This document shows, in pieces, positions 16,233 through 24,877 of a stretch of 36,821 nucleotides of DNA. Location of the stretch: positions 1 through 36,821 of the forward strand of contig JAUIBW010000043.1 in assembly GCA_030427585.1 (NCBI GenBank), given 5' to 3'. The position numbers were made by a program, and so were the translations under genes. The stretch comes from Bacteroidia bacterium. GTDB lineage: Bacteria > Bacteroidota > Bacteroidia > Flavobacteriales > Flavobacteriaceae. Every line of letters starts with the position of its first letter. The first letter of the stretch is position 1. The notes below the pieces were generated by a model. It ran no database searches and was not told the DNA's origin. It worked only from the letters and a program-made list of their open reading frames with translations.

Positions 16233-18458
16233 TTATTTTTCAATGATCATATTAAGTGTCTTACTTGGGCGCATTGCAGTAGAAACTTTATCTGCATTTG
16301 GCCAATAATACCCTCCCATATCAACAGCGCTACCTTGTGCATTGTTTAATTCATTGATAATTTTGGTTTCATTATCAGCAAGTTGTTTGGCAACTAAGGC
16401 AAACTCGTTTTGTAATTCTTTGTCCTGAGTTTGTTCTGCAAGTTCTTGTGCCCAGTATAGTGCCAGGTAAAAATGACTTCCTCGGTTATCCAGTTCATTT
16501 ACTTTACGAGAAGGAGATTTCTTGTTATCGAGAAATTTGATAGTTGCTTGATCAAGTGCTTCTGCAATAACCAAAGCTTTGGTGTTGTTATTGGTTTCTC
16601 CCAGATGTTCTAGAGATACTGCAAGAGCAAGAAATTCTCCTAAAGAATCCCATCTTAAGTGCCCTTCTTTATTAAATTGTTGCACATGTTTTGGAGCAGA
16701 GCCTCCTGCACCGGTTTCGAACAAACCACCACCATTCATTAAAGGAACAATAGATAACATTTTTGCGCTTGTACCCAATTCTAGGATAGGGAAGAGATCT
16801 GTATTATAATCACGTAAGACATTTCCTGTTACAGAAATTGTATCTTTACCATCTTTAATTCTTTCTAAAGAAAAACGAGTTGCTTCAACAGGGGACATGA
16901 TTCTGATATCTAATCCGGTAGTATCATGTTCTGGTAAATATGTGTTTACTTTTTTGATCAACTCGGCATCATGGGCTCTATTTTTATCTAACCAAAAGAT
17001 TGCAGGAGTAGTTGTCGCTTTTGCTCTGTTTACGGCAAGCTTTACCCAATCTTTTATTGGGGCATCTTTGGTTTGACACATTCTCCAGATATCACCTTGT
17101 TCTACGGGGTGTTCTATTAGTATATTTCCAGAAGTATCGATAACACGAACAGTACCATCACCTTGAATTTCGAATGTTTTATCATGAGAGCCATACTCTT
17201 CGGCTTTTTTGGCCATAAGTCCAACATTAGGAACGGTTCCCATAGTGGTGGGATCAAAGGCTCCGTGTTTTTTACAAAAATCTATAGTCTCCTGGTATAT
17301 GCCGGCATAGCTACTATCTGGGATAACTGCTTTGGTATCTTGTGTATTTCCTTGTGCATCCCACATCTGACCAGAGTTACGAATCATTGCAGGCATAGAG
17401 GCGTCGATAATCACATCACTTGGTACATGTAGATTAGTAATTCCCTGATCAGAATTTACCATTGCCAGTTTTGGCCCTTTTTCATAACATGCTTGTATGT
17501 CAGCTTCTATTTCGGCTTTTTTATCTTCTGGTAACCTTTTTAGTTTGTTGATAAGGTCTCCAAAACCATTGTTTACTTCAACACCAATTTCTTCAAGAGT
17601 AGCAGCGTGTTTTTCGAATACATCCTTAAAAAAAGCTTCTACAGCATGACCAAATATAATTGGGTCAGAAACTTTCATCATTGTTGCTTTCATATGTAAA
17701 GAAAACAATACACCTTTTTCTTTGGCATCGGCTATCTGTTCTCTAAGAAAAGCGATAAGTGCTTTTTTACTCATTACCGTAGCATCTATAACTTCTCCTT
17801 CTAGTAATGTTATTTTTTCTTTTAGGATTGTTACGTTTTCATTTTGATCTACAAACTCAATTTTTACATCCCCAGCATTATCGACAGTAACTGATTTTTC
17901 ATTTGAGTAAAAATCTCCGCTAGACATAGTAGCTACATGAGTTTTAGAATCAGTACTCCAAGCACCCATAGAATGTGGGTTCTTTCTAGCGTATTGTTTT
18001 ACTGGTTTTGGTGCTCTACGATCAGAGTTTCCTTCTCTTAGAACAGGGTTTACAGCGCTACCTTTTATTTTATCGTATCGACTTTTAATTTCTTTTTCTG
18101 CATCGTTCTTAGGTTCTTCAGGGTAGTTAGGAATATCAAACCCTTGAAGTTGTAATTCTGCAATAGCAGCTTTTAATTGCGGTACAGAAGCACTTATGTT
18201 TGGTAGTTTAATAATATTTGCTTCTGGTGTCTGAGCAAGCAGACCTAATTCTGCTAATGCATCAGGTTGTTTTTGCTTGTCAGATAATTTTTCGGGAAAA
18301 CTAGATAAAATTCGAGCAGCAAGAGATATATCTTTTGTTTCAATATTGATATTTGCTGATTTAGTAAATTTTTGAACAATAGGTAAAAAAGAATAGGTAG
18401 CTAAAGCTGGTGCTTCATCTGTTTTGGTGTACACTATTTTTGAGTTATCAACTCCCAT
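16233..18458 (-). CDS. icd: NADP-dependent isocitrate dehydrogenase, monomeric type
   Basis: A 741-residue protein of the monomeric IDH family (about 740 residues, unrelated in length to the 416-residue dimeric type). It oxidatively decarboxylates isocitrate to 2-oxoglutarate in the TCA cycle and makes NADPH. Family blocks are conserved end to end: IVYTKTDEAPALATYSFLP at the N-terminus, PNVGLMAKKAEEYGSHDKTF, WRMCQTKDAPI, ETGAGGSAPKH and the C-terminal GGYYWP...SKTLN. It is monocistronic, with a promoter ~200 bases upstream, a structured leader and a strong terminator. Confidence 0.97.
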   Translation of the reverse strand: MGVDNSKIVYTKTDEAPALATYSFLPIVQKFTKSANINIETKDISLAARILSSFPEKLSDKQKQPDALAELGLLAQTPEANIIKLPNISASVPQLKAAIAELQLQGFDIPNYPEEPKNDAEKEIKSRYDKIKGSAVNPVLREGNSDRRAPKPVKQYARKNPHSMGAWSTDSKTHVATMSSGDFYSNEKSVTVDNAGDVKIEFVDQNENVTILKEKITLLEGEVIDATVMSKKALIAFLREQIADAKEKGVLFSLHMKATMMKVSDPIIFGHAVEAFFKDVFEKHAATLEEIGVEVNNGFGDLINKLKRLPEDKKAEIEADIQACYEKGPKLAMVNSDQGITNLHVPSDVIIDASMPAMIRNSGQMWDAQGNTQDTKAVIPDSSYAGIYQETIDFCKKHGAFDPTTMGTVPNVGLMAKKAEEYGSHDKTFEIQGDGTVRVIDTSGNILIEHPVEQGDIWRMCQTKDAPIKDWVKLAVNRAKATTTPAIFWLDKNRAHDAELIKKVNTYLPEHDTTGLDIRIMSPVEATRFSLERIKDGKDTISVTGNVLRDYNTDLFPILELGTSAKMLSIVPLMNGGGLFETGAGGSAPKHVQQFNKEGHLRWDSLGEFLALAVSLEHLGETNNNTKALVIAEALDQATIKFLDNKKSPSRKVNELDNRGSHFYLALYWAQELAEQTQDKELQNEFALVAKQLADNETKIINELNNAQGSAVDMGGYYWPNADKVSTAMRPSKTLNMIIEK

Positions 18459-18476
18459 ATTTTTGTTTTTTTATTT

Positions 18477-18521
18477 AGGGGGCCAGAGGTATTTTTAATA
18501 CCTGAAAAATGGTAGCCCCCT
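18477..18521 (-). promoter_or_regulatory. Nested hairpin in the icd 5' leader
   Basis: Outer arms AGGGGGC (18477-18483) and GCCCCCT (18515-18521) enclose an inner hairpin AGGTATT/AATACCT (18487-18493 with 18497-18503, loop of three). It lies 19-63 bases before the icd ATG and is followed by an A-rich run, not a T tract, so it is not a normal terminator. It may tune translation or RNA stability; function is unknown. Confidence 0.55.
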
Positions 18522-18652
18522 AATTTTATTATACTATTTATGTAAGGAAATAATTAGTCGTTTAATTTTTCTGAGACAAACAATATTGGCTGATCTTTTT
18601 AGGATTGATTCTATTAGGATTTACAATATTTGTAGTCATAGATTTCCGAGCG

Positions 18653-18683
18653 CGAAGATACAAATCTAGTCACCTAAATGCAA
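18653..18683 (-). promoter_or_regulatory. icd promoter
   Basis: On the minus strand TTG (18683-18681), 20 bases, then TATCTTCG (18660-18653), one base off TAnnTTTG. This fits the Bacteroidota -33/-7 layout and predicts a leader of roughly 190 bases. Confidence 0.6.
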
Positions 18684-19374
18684 CCTGTGTGTTATTAGTT
18701 TTGGATTAGAGAGAGTTGAATTATAGTTTATTGAATATTAGAGTGAAAAAAATGTAAAATGTTGAAATTTTGATCTGTTTTTAGAAGTATTCTCAAAAAT
18801 AAAAAGCCATATCAAGAATACGAATATTTTGATATGGCTTCATTGAAAATAAGCATAATGTTAGCTGTTTTACCCGCTATTAAATAAAAACTTTCGTTAT
18901 TTATAACATCAGTATTTATTTTCAATTTTGAGTAGATTTAAATTTGCCAAATAAGGATTTGTTTAATTTATTTCTACTCTTACGACTAATACGTGTGTTT
19001 GTATTTCTAAATTACTTTTGTAATTTTTCAGTTTTTCACCCGAATAGTCAGATGCCATTTACAATTAAAAAGGTGTCAAAACTTAATTTTTTCTTCTGAA
19101 TTTCATTTTGAAATGATTCTAAAGTAAAGCCCTTAAAGTGATTTCAAGGATGTATTCAAAAAAATAACTTTCGTTCTATATTTATTTTAATTCTAAACTG
19201 GTCTTACTATGTTCAGAGAACGTTTGTTTAGATATATAGCTAGGAATCCTTGTGTCATCATGAGCTATAGTATTCTAATTATAAATATAAGGAAAATTGA
19301 TTTGTGGTCTGCTAATTATTAACAGATTAATTGTCAACAGTTTATGAACTTGTGTTATTAACTTTTGTTCATAA
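18684..19374. other. Gene-poor gap between icd and rplS
   Basis: No convincing gene. On the minus strand a 31-codon frame (18963-19058, starting MASDYSGEKLKNYKSN) is followed in frame, after one stop, by more protein-like sequence. This could be the remains of a decayed gene or an untranslated RNA. A perfect hairpin with a T tract at 18804-18840 would end a minus-strand transcript from here. No tRNA or recognisable structured RNA was found. Confidence 0.5.
18804..18840 (-). terminator. Hairpin terminator with no assigned gene
   Basis: AAGCCATATCAA (18804-18815) pairs perfectly with TTGATATGGCTT (18829-18840). On the minus strand the stem runs into TTTTTATTTTTG, the form of a Rho-independent terminator. 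The nearest annotated gene upstream on that strand, rplS, already has its own terminator at 19375-19402. Confidence 0.7.
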
Positions 19375-19402
19375 AAAAAGACCGTTAATTAACGGTCTTT
19401 TT
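19375..19402 (-). terminator. rplS terminator
   Basis: A 28-base perfect palindrome (AAAAAGACCGTTAA and its complement) 22 bases past the rplS stop, with T runs on both flanks, so it can work in both directions. Confidence 0.85.
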
Positions 19403-19423
19403 AATTTGTAAAAGAAATAAGAA

Positions 19424-19774
19424 TTAACTTCTTTTTTCTTTAATACGTGCTTTTTTACCGGTAAGTCCTCTAAAGTAGAATATACGAGCTCTACGAACTT
19501 TACCTCTTTTATTCACTTCGATTTTTTGAAGTGCTGGTAAGTTTACTGGAAAAATACGTTCTACGCCAGTTGTTCCCGACATCTTTCTGATTGTAAATGT
19601 TTCAGTAGACCCAGAACCTCTTCTTTGGATTACAACTCCTCTAAAGAACTGTGTACGTGTTTTGTTTCCTTCCTTAATTTCGTAATAAACAGTGATTGTA
19701 TCACCTGCAGAGAATTCAGGTATCTCTTTTTTTGCTACAAATTCGTCTTGTACGAATTTTACTAAATCTTCCAT
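19424..19774 (-). CDS. rplS: 50S ribosomal protein L19
   Basis: A 116-residue ribosomal protein bL19, at the 30S/50S interface. The sequence is conserved throughout: FSAGDTITVYYEIKEGNKTR, FRGVVIQRRGSG, ETFTIRKMSGTTGVERIFP and the basic C-terminus. It has a well-formed promoter 73 bases upstream and a terminator, so it is a single-gene transcript separate from trmD 228 bases upstream, unlike the rpsP-rimM-trmD-rplS operon of many bacteria. The ~65-base leader could carry an autoregulatory structure. Confidence 0.97.
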   Translation of the reverse strand: MEDLVKFVQDEFVAKKEIPEFSAGDTITVYYEIKEGNKTRTQFFRGVVIQRRGSGSTETFTIRKMSGTTGVERIFPVNLPALQKIEVNKRGKVRRARIFYFRGLTGKKARIKEKRS

Positions 19775-19846
19775 TTTTGATATAGTTTCTTGATTTTGTT
19801 AAAGCAACATTCACGATTTTCGCCAGAGGTTGATCTAATCAGGGTG

Positions 19847-19876
19847 CAAAAATAAGTATTATTTGATGATTTGCAA
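19847..19876 (-). promoter_or_regulatory. rplS promoter
   Basis: Minus strand: TTG (19876-19874), 19 bases, then TATTTTTG (19854-19847). This is an exact match to the Bacteroidota TAnnTTTG element with correct spacing. Confidence 0.75.
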
Positions 19877-20001
19877 GTGTTTTGAGATTATTATTAGTTC
19901 TCTATTACATTTATCATTCTCAATGTTTAACTATTAATAAAAGCTTAAATAATTTTTGGTTCTGGTGAATAGTTAATTTAAATTGATATTGCAGAGTTAT
20001 T

Positions 20002-20679
20002 TTACTCATCTAACAGATCGGGTCTTCTGTCTTTTGTTCTTTGATAGGCTTGCTCTTCTCGCCATATTTCTATTTTAGGAAAATTACCAGAGGTTAAAAC
20101 TTCTGGTACCTTCCAGCCTTTATATTCTGCAGGCCTTGTGTAAATAGGAGGGGCTAATAAGTTATCCTGAAAAGAATCTGTTAATGCGGAAGTTTCGTTA
20201 CCGAGTACTCCCGGAATAAGTCTAATGATTGTATCGCATAATATTAGTGCACCTAGTTCTCCGCCAGATAACACATAATCTCCTACAGATATTTCTTTGG
20301 TAATGAAGTGATCTCTTACGCGTTGATCTACTCCTTTGTAATGACCGCAAAGAATAATTAGATTCCCTTTTAATGACAATTGGTTTGCAATCCCTTGATT
20401 TAAAGTTTCACCATCCGGAGTCATATAGATGACTTCGTCATAGTCTCTTTCTAATTTTAATTTAGAGATACATTTGTCTATAGGCTCTATCATCATAACC
20501 ATACCAGCACCACCACCAAATTGATAATCATCAACTTGCTTATAATTTGTATCGGTATAATCTCTAAGATTATGAAACTGTACCTCGACCAATCCTTTCT
20601 CTATTGATCTCTTCATTATAGAGGCTTCAAAAGGACTTTTTAATATATCGGGTACTACAGTAATGATATCTATACGCAT
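20002..20679 (-). CDS. trmD: tRNA (guanine-37-N1)-methyltransferase
   Basis: A 225-residue SPOUT-family enzyme that methylates G37 of tRNAs with SAM, preventing frameshifting. Characteristic parts are RIDIITVVPDI at the start, DDYQFGGGAGMVMMIEPI, LCGHYKGVDQRV, the knot sequence SVGDYVLSGGELGAL, and the C-terminal domain DLLDE. A CATCTTTG-like -7 box lies ~35 bases upstream. The next gene upstream on this strand is a membrane coiled-coil protein 65 bases away. Confidence 0.97.
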   Translation of the reverse strand: MRIDIITVVPDILKSPFEASIMKRSIEKGLVEVQFHNLRDYTDTNYKQVDDYQFGGGAGMVMMIEPIDKCISKLKLERDYDEVIYMTPDGETLNQGIANQLSLKGNLIILCGHYKGVDQRVRDHFITKEISVGDYVLSGGELGALILCDTIIRLIPGVLGNETSALTDSFQDNLLAPPIYTRPAEYKGWKVPEVLTSGNFPKIEIWREEQAYQRTKDRRPDLLDE

Positions 20680-20744
20680 CTTTATCTAATTCATTTGTGG
20701 GTGCAAAGATGCAAAAGAATATGATGAAAATCTAGAAATTAAAA

Positions 20745-21362
20745 CTACTTAGCACCAGCTTTACGTTGTTTGTTAATTTCGTCCTGAAGCTTGCGCATTA
20801 CTTTTTGCTCGCGTTCAAGGGCTCTTCGCCTATGATCCTCAAACTCTGCTTCTGTTTCGGCTAATGCCTTTTTGGCTTGCAGCGTTATTGTATTGCTGTT
20901 TTTGAATTTATATATAAAGAAACTAAGCAAGGCGATGAGTACACCAATAATAACCCACATGATGGTTTTGTAACTGGATTTGGTTAGTGCTGCACCAAAA
21001 AAGTTAATGCTGTCTTTTTCCTTAGTAACAGTAGCAAGGTCTCCATTTGTTTTGGCAAGTGATTCTTCGAGTCCGGTTATTGTAGATTTTTGTTCATCAA
21101 TCTTGAGGTTGGTAGTGTTTAATTTTGATTCTAATGTTTTAAGTGTATCTATAGTGTTGCTTTTAAGTTTGTTTAACCACACTAGCTTTACTACTTTATA
21201 TTCTTGAAATTTTCCGGATTTTTTTATCACCATATCAAATTGCCCTTCGATCTTTTCCTGCCTTAAAGCATCATCAACCGTTGCATTTTCTTCTTGTGCA
21301 TAGGAAGTTTCAAAAAAAGATAGAAGTAGTATTAAAACTAGTAGATACTGTGGTAATTTCAT
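20745..21362 (-). CDS. Membrane-anchored coiled-coil protein, unknown function
   Basis: A 205-residue protein with a signal peptide (MKLPQYLLVLILLLSFFETSYAQ), a periplasmic part containing a coiled coil (~residues 70-118), a transmembrane helix (~133-153) and a cytoplasmic basic coiled coil (~165-205). Homologues beside trmD in flavobacteria are, from memory, sometimes labelled tRNA (guanine-N1)-methyltransferase. Nothing in this sequence supports that: no SPOUT or Rossmann motif is present. The N-terminal signal, single membrane pass and helix-rich tail suggest a structural or signalling role in the inner membrane. Function unknown. Confidence 0.75.
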   Translation of the reverse strand: MKLPQYLLVLILLLSFFETSYAQEENATVDDALRQEKIEGQFDMVIKKSGKFQEYKVVKLVWLNKLKSNTIDTLKTLESKLNTTNLKIDEQKSTITGLEESLAKTNGDLATVTKEKDSINFFGAALTKSSYKTIMWVIIGVLIALLSFFIYKFKNSNTITLQAKKALAETEAEFEDHRRRALEREQKVMRKLQDEINKQRKAGAK

Positions 21363-21661
21363 ATTGTTATTCTTAATTTTTAATGGTTAGATGCGATATC
21401 CCTATAGTGTGGTGTAGTTAGAGAATAAAATAACTAATGACTTTGCGGTATAGGGAATATTTAAATGTCGTTTCTTTTTGGTTATTAATTTCTTCTGTAA
21501 CGGTAATAAATGTACGATATTGTGAGTAATTATAAAGTTTTTTTTACAAGAATTCGCATAGAGATGATTTTGAATATAGATTATTGATAGTTAGGTCTTT
21601 ATATCTTTTTAAAGCAGATTTTGGAAATAACACTTTTCTTTTTTGAAGAATGGCAATAAAA
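21363..21661. other. Gap between the coiled-coil gene and GAPDH gene
   Basis: No coding frame worth calling. It holds a loose inverted repeat (TATCCCTATA at 21397-21406 with TATAGGGAATA at 21449-21459) and AT-rich sequence. It should contain the promoter of the membrane coiled-coil gene, but no clear TAnnTTTG element stands out. Confidence 0.5.
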
Positions 21662-21691
21662 AAAGTCGTTATTTATATAAATAACGACTTT
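21662..21691 (-). terminator. Terminator after the GAPDH gene
   Basis: A long, nearly perfect palindrome (AAAGTCGTTATTTA and complement, 21662-21691). On the minus strand it is 24 bases past the stop and followed by a T run. Confidence 0.85.
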
Positions 21692-21714
21692 AGAAATTTT
21701 AAGAAAAACAGCTA

Positions 21715-23163
21715 CTAATAATAAGTAAAACGTCTTACTTTGGCGATATATTTAGATAATCTGATTACTTGATGGCTATATCCATATTCATTATCATACC
21801 ATACATATAAAACAGCATTATTCCCTTTTGCATCTACAATAGTAGCATTACTATCGTATATAGAGGGTGCAGAAGAACCAATAATATCGCTAGATACTAA
21901 TTCATTGTCTAGTGAATATTTTATTTGTTCTACCAAATCTCCTTCTAGTGCATATTTTTTAAGTACCGTATTCATACTTTCTTTAGAAGTTTCTTTTTCT
22001 AAATTAAGATTAAGAATTGCTAATGATCCATTAGGTACAGGAACTCGTATTGCATTAGAGGTTAATTTTCCTTCAAAACTAGGGAGCGCTTTAGAAACTG
22101 CTTTTCCTGCTCCTGTTTCTGTAATTACCATGTTTAGAGCAGCAGCACGACCTCTTCTGTATTTTTTATGCATATTATCTACCAGATTTTGGTCATTAGT
22201 ATATGCATGTATCGTTTCTAGGTGACCATTGACAACACCAAAACTTTCATCTACAGCTTGTAGTATTGGGGTAATTGCATTGGTAGTACAAGAAGCAGCA
22301 GAAAAAATATCTACTTTGTCTGGATCATGCTCTTTATGGTTAACTCCATGTACAATATTAGGAACTCCTTTTCCAGGAGCGGTAAGTAATACTTTACTAG
22401 CTCCCTTTGCTGCCAAGTGTCTGCTTAGCGCTTCTTTGTCTCTAAAAGCACCTGTGTTATCTATTATCAGAGCATCCTGAATCCCATAAGATGTGTAATC
22501 TATATCTTCTGGGTTATTGGCACTAATAATTTTTACCGTAGTACCGTTTATGATTAAAGCGTTATTAGTCAAATCTGTTTCAACGGTACCAGCAAAGTCT
22601 CCGTGCACAGAATCACTACGAAGCAATGAGGCTCTTTTCTCTAATACTTCTTGAGTGATAGCACCTCTTGTTACAATAGCTCTAAGTCTTAATTGACTTC
22701 CTTTACCCGTAATGGTCATTAATTCTCTGGCTACTAAACGACCAATTCGTCCAAACCCATAAAGGACTACGTTTTTTGGAGAAATGGGTTTGAATGTCTT
22801 TGCATCTTTTAGCTTATTTTGAACAAAGCTATTTATTGAACCGTATTCATCACTTGCCAAATGATACTCATACGTAAGTTTACCTATGTCTAATTTTGAT
22901 GGAGGTAAATTCATTAATTTGATAGCTTGTGCAATTTCTACAGAATCAAAAATTGAAATAGGTTTTTGTACAAACTCGCCAGCATATTCGTGCAGATTGA
23001 TAATTTCACTTACGTTTTTATCAATTAACTGGTTGCGGAAAAGTACCAACTCGATAGAATTGTCGTACCAAAGATCACTTACAGTCTTTATAAATGCTAC
23101 TGTAGCGCGACGTCTGTCTGCCTGAAAGGCTAATTCTTTTTCATAAACTTCGTTAGAGCTCAT
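21715..23163 (-). CDS. Long-form glyceraldehyde-3-phosphate dehydrogenase
   Basis: A 482-residue GAPDH. Residues ~130-480 are the usual two domains: Rossmann GFGRIGR (136-142), SAASCTTNAITP with catalytic C292, and YDNEYGYSHQV near the end. The first ~125 residues are an extra helical domain absent from classical ~335-residue GAPDH. After the second beta strand the sequence is RAIVTRGA, lacking the Asp that NAD-specific enzymes use at this place. NADP or mixed cofactor use is therefore possible, as in gluconeogenic or anabolic forms. A strong promoter and terminator flank this single gene. It is a real GAPDH homologue with high confidence; cofactor and direction are inference. Confidence 0.93.
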   Translation of the reverse strand: MSSNEVYEKELAFQADRRRATVAFIKTVSDLWYDNSIELVLFRNQLIDKNVSEIINLHEYAGEFVQKPISIFDSVEIAQAIKLMNLPPSKLDIGKLTYEYHLASDEYGSINSFVQNKLKDAKTFKPISPKNVVLYGFGRIGRLVARELMTITGKGSQLRLRAIVTRGAITQEVLEKRASLLRSDSVHGDFAGTVETDLTNNALIINGTTVKIISANNPEDIDYTSYGIQDALIIDNTGAFRDKEALSRHLAAKGASKVLLTAPGKGVPNIVHGVNHKEHDPDKVDIFSAASCTTNAITPILQAVDESFGVVNGHLETIHAYTNDQNLVDNMHKKYRRGRAAALNMVITETGAGKAVSKALPSFEGKLTSNAIRVPVPNGSLAILNLNLEKETSKESMNTVLKKYALEGDLVEQIKYSLDNELVSSDIIGSSAPSIYDSNATIVDAKGNNAVLYVWYDNEYGYSHQVIRLSKYIAKVRRFTYY

Positions 23164-23197
23164 AATGTGTTGTGTTTTAAAGTCTTGAAATTTCGTG

Positions 23198-23205
23198 CAA
23201 AAGTA
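23198..23205 (-). promoter_or_regulatory. -7 element of the GAPDH gene promoter
   Basis: TACTTTTG on the minus strand matches TAnnTTTG exactly, 34 bases before the ATG. TTTC lies 20 bases upstream as a weak -33 element. Confidence 0.6.
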
Positions 23206-23247
23206 TATATTTCAAACGTTTTCGTGAAACCTTTTGTGAAAAAAAAT

Positions 23248-23272
23248 CCCATTACTTTATAAAAGTAATGGG
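23248..23272 (-). terminator. Terminator after the htrA-type gene
   Basis: CCCATTACTTT (23248-23258) pairs perfectly with AAAGTAATGGG (23262-23272). On the minus strand eight T's follow. It also separates the gene from the GAPDH promoter. Confidence 0.9.
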
Positions 23273-23302
23273 AGGTACTATTATAGTTGTATTTTGTGAC
23301 GC

Positions 23303-24712
23303 TTATTGAAATACAAATTCTCTTTTCTGACCATTTCTGTCTACCAGACTAATGGTAATATCTTCATCTTTATATTTGCTTTCAATTATTTCTTTTACTT
23401 CAATAACATTTTTTACTTTTTTCCCATCTATTTCGCTAATAATAAGCCCTTCCAAATTATATCTTTTCATTCTAGAACTTAGTGCTTTGCTAATTACAAC
23501 CCCATGATTAAGGTTAAATTTCTTCAAATAGTTTTTAGGAGGGTTAGCTACTTCTACACCAACATCATCTATATTATATTTTTGAATTTCATATTTTGAT
23601 AAGGTAACAGGTAAAATAAGTTCTTTATTTTTTCTTAACACCCTTACATTTATAACATCTTTAGGTCTCTTGCTATTTACATATCCTGTTAAATCTGAAA
23701 ATTTTCTTATAGGTAAACCGTCTATTTCTTTTATAACATCTCCTTCTAAAAGCCCTGCTTTTTTTGCTCCACTGTCATCTGCAACAGATGCAACAACTAC
23801 TCCTTGTGAGGTAGAGATACCATAGGCTTCCATAGCTTTTGGGTTTATGGTTCCACCTGTAATTCCTAATATACCTCTTTGTACACCACCAAATTCTATA
23901 ATATCGTCGATTATTTTCTTAGCATTATTTGAAGGCACGGCAAAGGCATATCCTACATAACTTCCGGTTTGTGAAGTTATGGCTGTATTGATCCCTATTA
24001 ACTCTCCTCTTACATTTACCAATGCGCCCCCACTATTTCCGGGATTGATAGCGGCATCCGTTTGTATAAAAGATTGAGCTTTATTATCAGATTCATCTAA
24101 ATCTCTTGATTTTGCACTAATAATACCGGCAGTAACAGTAGAAGTAAGGTTAAACGGATTTCCTACAGCAAGTACCCATTCTCCAATTTTAGCCGAATTA
24201 GAATCGCCAAATGGGATGTATGATAATTTTTCGTCAGCGTCGATCTTGATAAGTGCAATATCAGACTGCGGAGCGGTGCCAACAACTTTGGCTTTATAGG
24301 ATTTGTTATTATTTAATGTAATTTCTAAATCAGTAGCTCCGTCAATTACATGGTTATTGGTTACAATATACCCATCTTCTGTAATAATAACTCCTGATCC
24401 AACACCTTGAATTCTTCTTTCTTGCGCTCCACCATTTCTGAAAAATTCCATCAAATTTCTTGGAGTACGTGTAATCCCATATTGTTTAACATGAACTACT
24501 GCATTTACTGTCTTTTCTGCAGCTGTAGTAAAATCAATACCAGAGACAGAAGCATTGGTGTTAGTTAGGGTGTAATTTACAGGGGTTAAATTTGGTTTGG
24601 CTTCACTTTCGTTAACAACGATAGATTCAGGTTCTAAAAACATTTTATATGTGCCTAAAGTAAATATACCTGCTAAGATAGCTACAACTAATAAACTCAA
24701 AAATCTTTTCAT
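23303..24712 (-). CDS. HtrA/DegP-family periplasmic serine protease
   Basis: A 469-residue trypsin-like protease with an N-terminal hydrophobic signal or anchor (residues 4-20). The catalytic triad is H121 (TNNHV), D151 (SDIALIKID) and S227 (GNSGGAL). Two PDZ domains follow, about residues 280-370 and 385-469. Members degrade or refold damaged envelope proteins and signal envelope stress. The gene is divergent from dapF with a 165-base intergenic region, and it is monocistronic. The DegP/DegQ subtype cannot be fixed from sequence alone. Confidence 0.95.
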   Translation of the reverse strand: MKRFLSLLVVAILAGIFTLGTYKMFLEPESIVVNESEAKPNLTPVNYTLTNTNASVSGIDFTTAAEKTVNAVVHVKQYGITRTPRNLMEFFRNGGAQERRIQGVGSGVIITEDGYIVTNNHVIDGATDLEITLNNNKSYKAKVVGTAPQSDIALIKIDADEKLSYIPFGDSNSAKIGEWVLAVGNPFNLTSTVTAGIISAKSRDLDESDNKAQSFIQTDAAINPGNSGGALVNVRGELIGINTAITSQTGSYVGYAFAVPSNNAKKIIDDIIEFGGVQRGILGITGGTINPKAMEAYGISTSQGVVVASVADDSGAKKAGLLEGDVIKEIDGLPIRKFSDLTGYVNSKRPKDVINVRVLRKNKELILPVTLSKYEIQKYNIDDVGVEVANPPKNYLKKFNLNHGVVISKALSSRMKRYNLEGLIISEIDGKKVKNVIEVKEIIESKYKDEDITISLVDRNGQKREFVFQ

Positions 24713-24849
24713 TTTCTTCTCTTTTTTGTTTGATTTATGTAATACTTATCTATATAGACTTGTATTAACTCTTAAAATTACAATTATAGTATACTTTTTT
24801 TATGAAATTTAACTCACAATTAACAACGGTTTTTTGATAACATTCTTTG

Positions 24850-24857
24850 TACCTTTG
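24850..24857 (+). promoter_or_regulatory. -7 element of the dapF operon promoter
   Basis: TACCTTTG matches TAnnTTTG exactly and lies 20 bases before the dapF ATG. The -33 element is unclear. Confidence 0.6.
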
Positions 24858-24877
24858 CTCTTATAATTGAAAGAATA

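Noticed and set aside
20745..21362. Annotating the membrane coiled-coil protein as a tRNA methyltransferase
   Set aside because: No SPOUT or Rossmann motif; that label would come from its neighbour trmD.
21397..21459. Inverted repeat TATCCCTATA / TATAGGGAATA as a terminator or operator
   Set aside because: The arms are imperfect and 40 bases apart with no T tract; too weak to assign.
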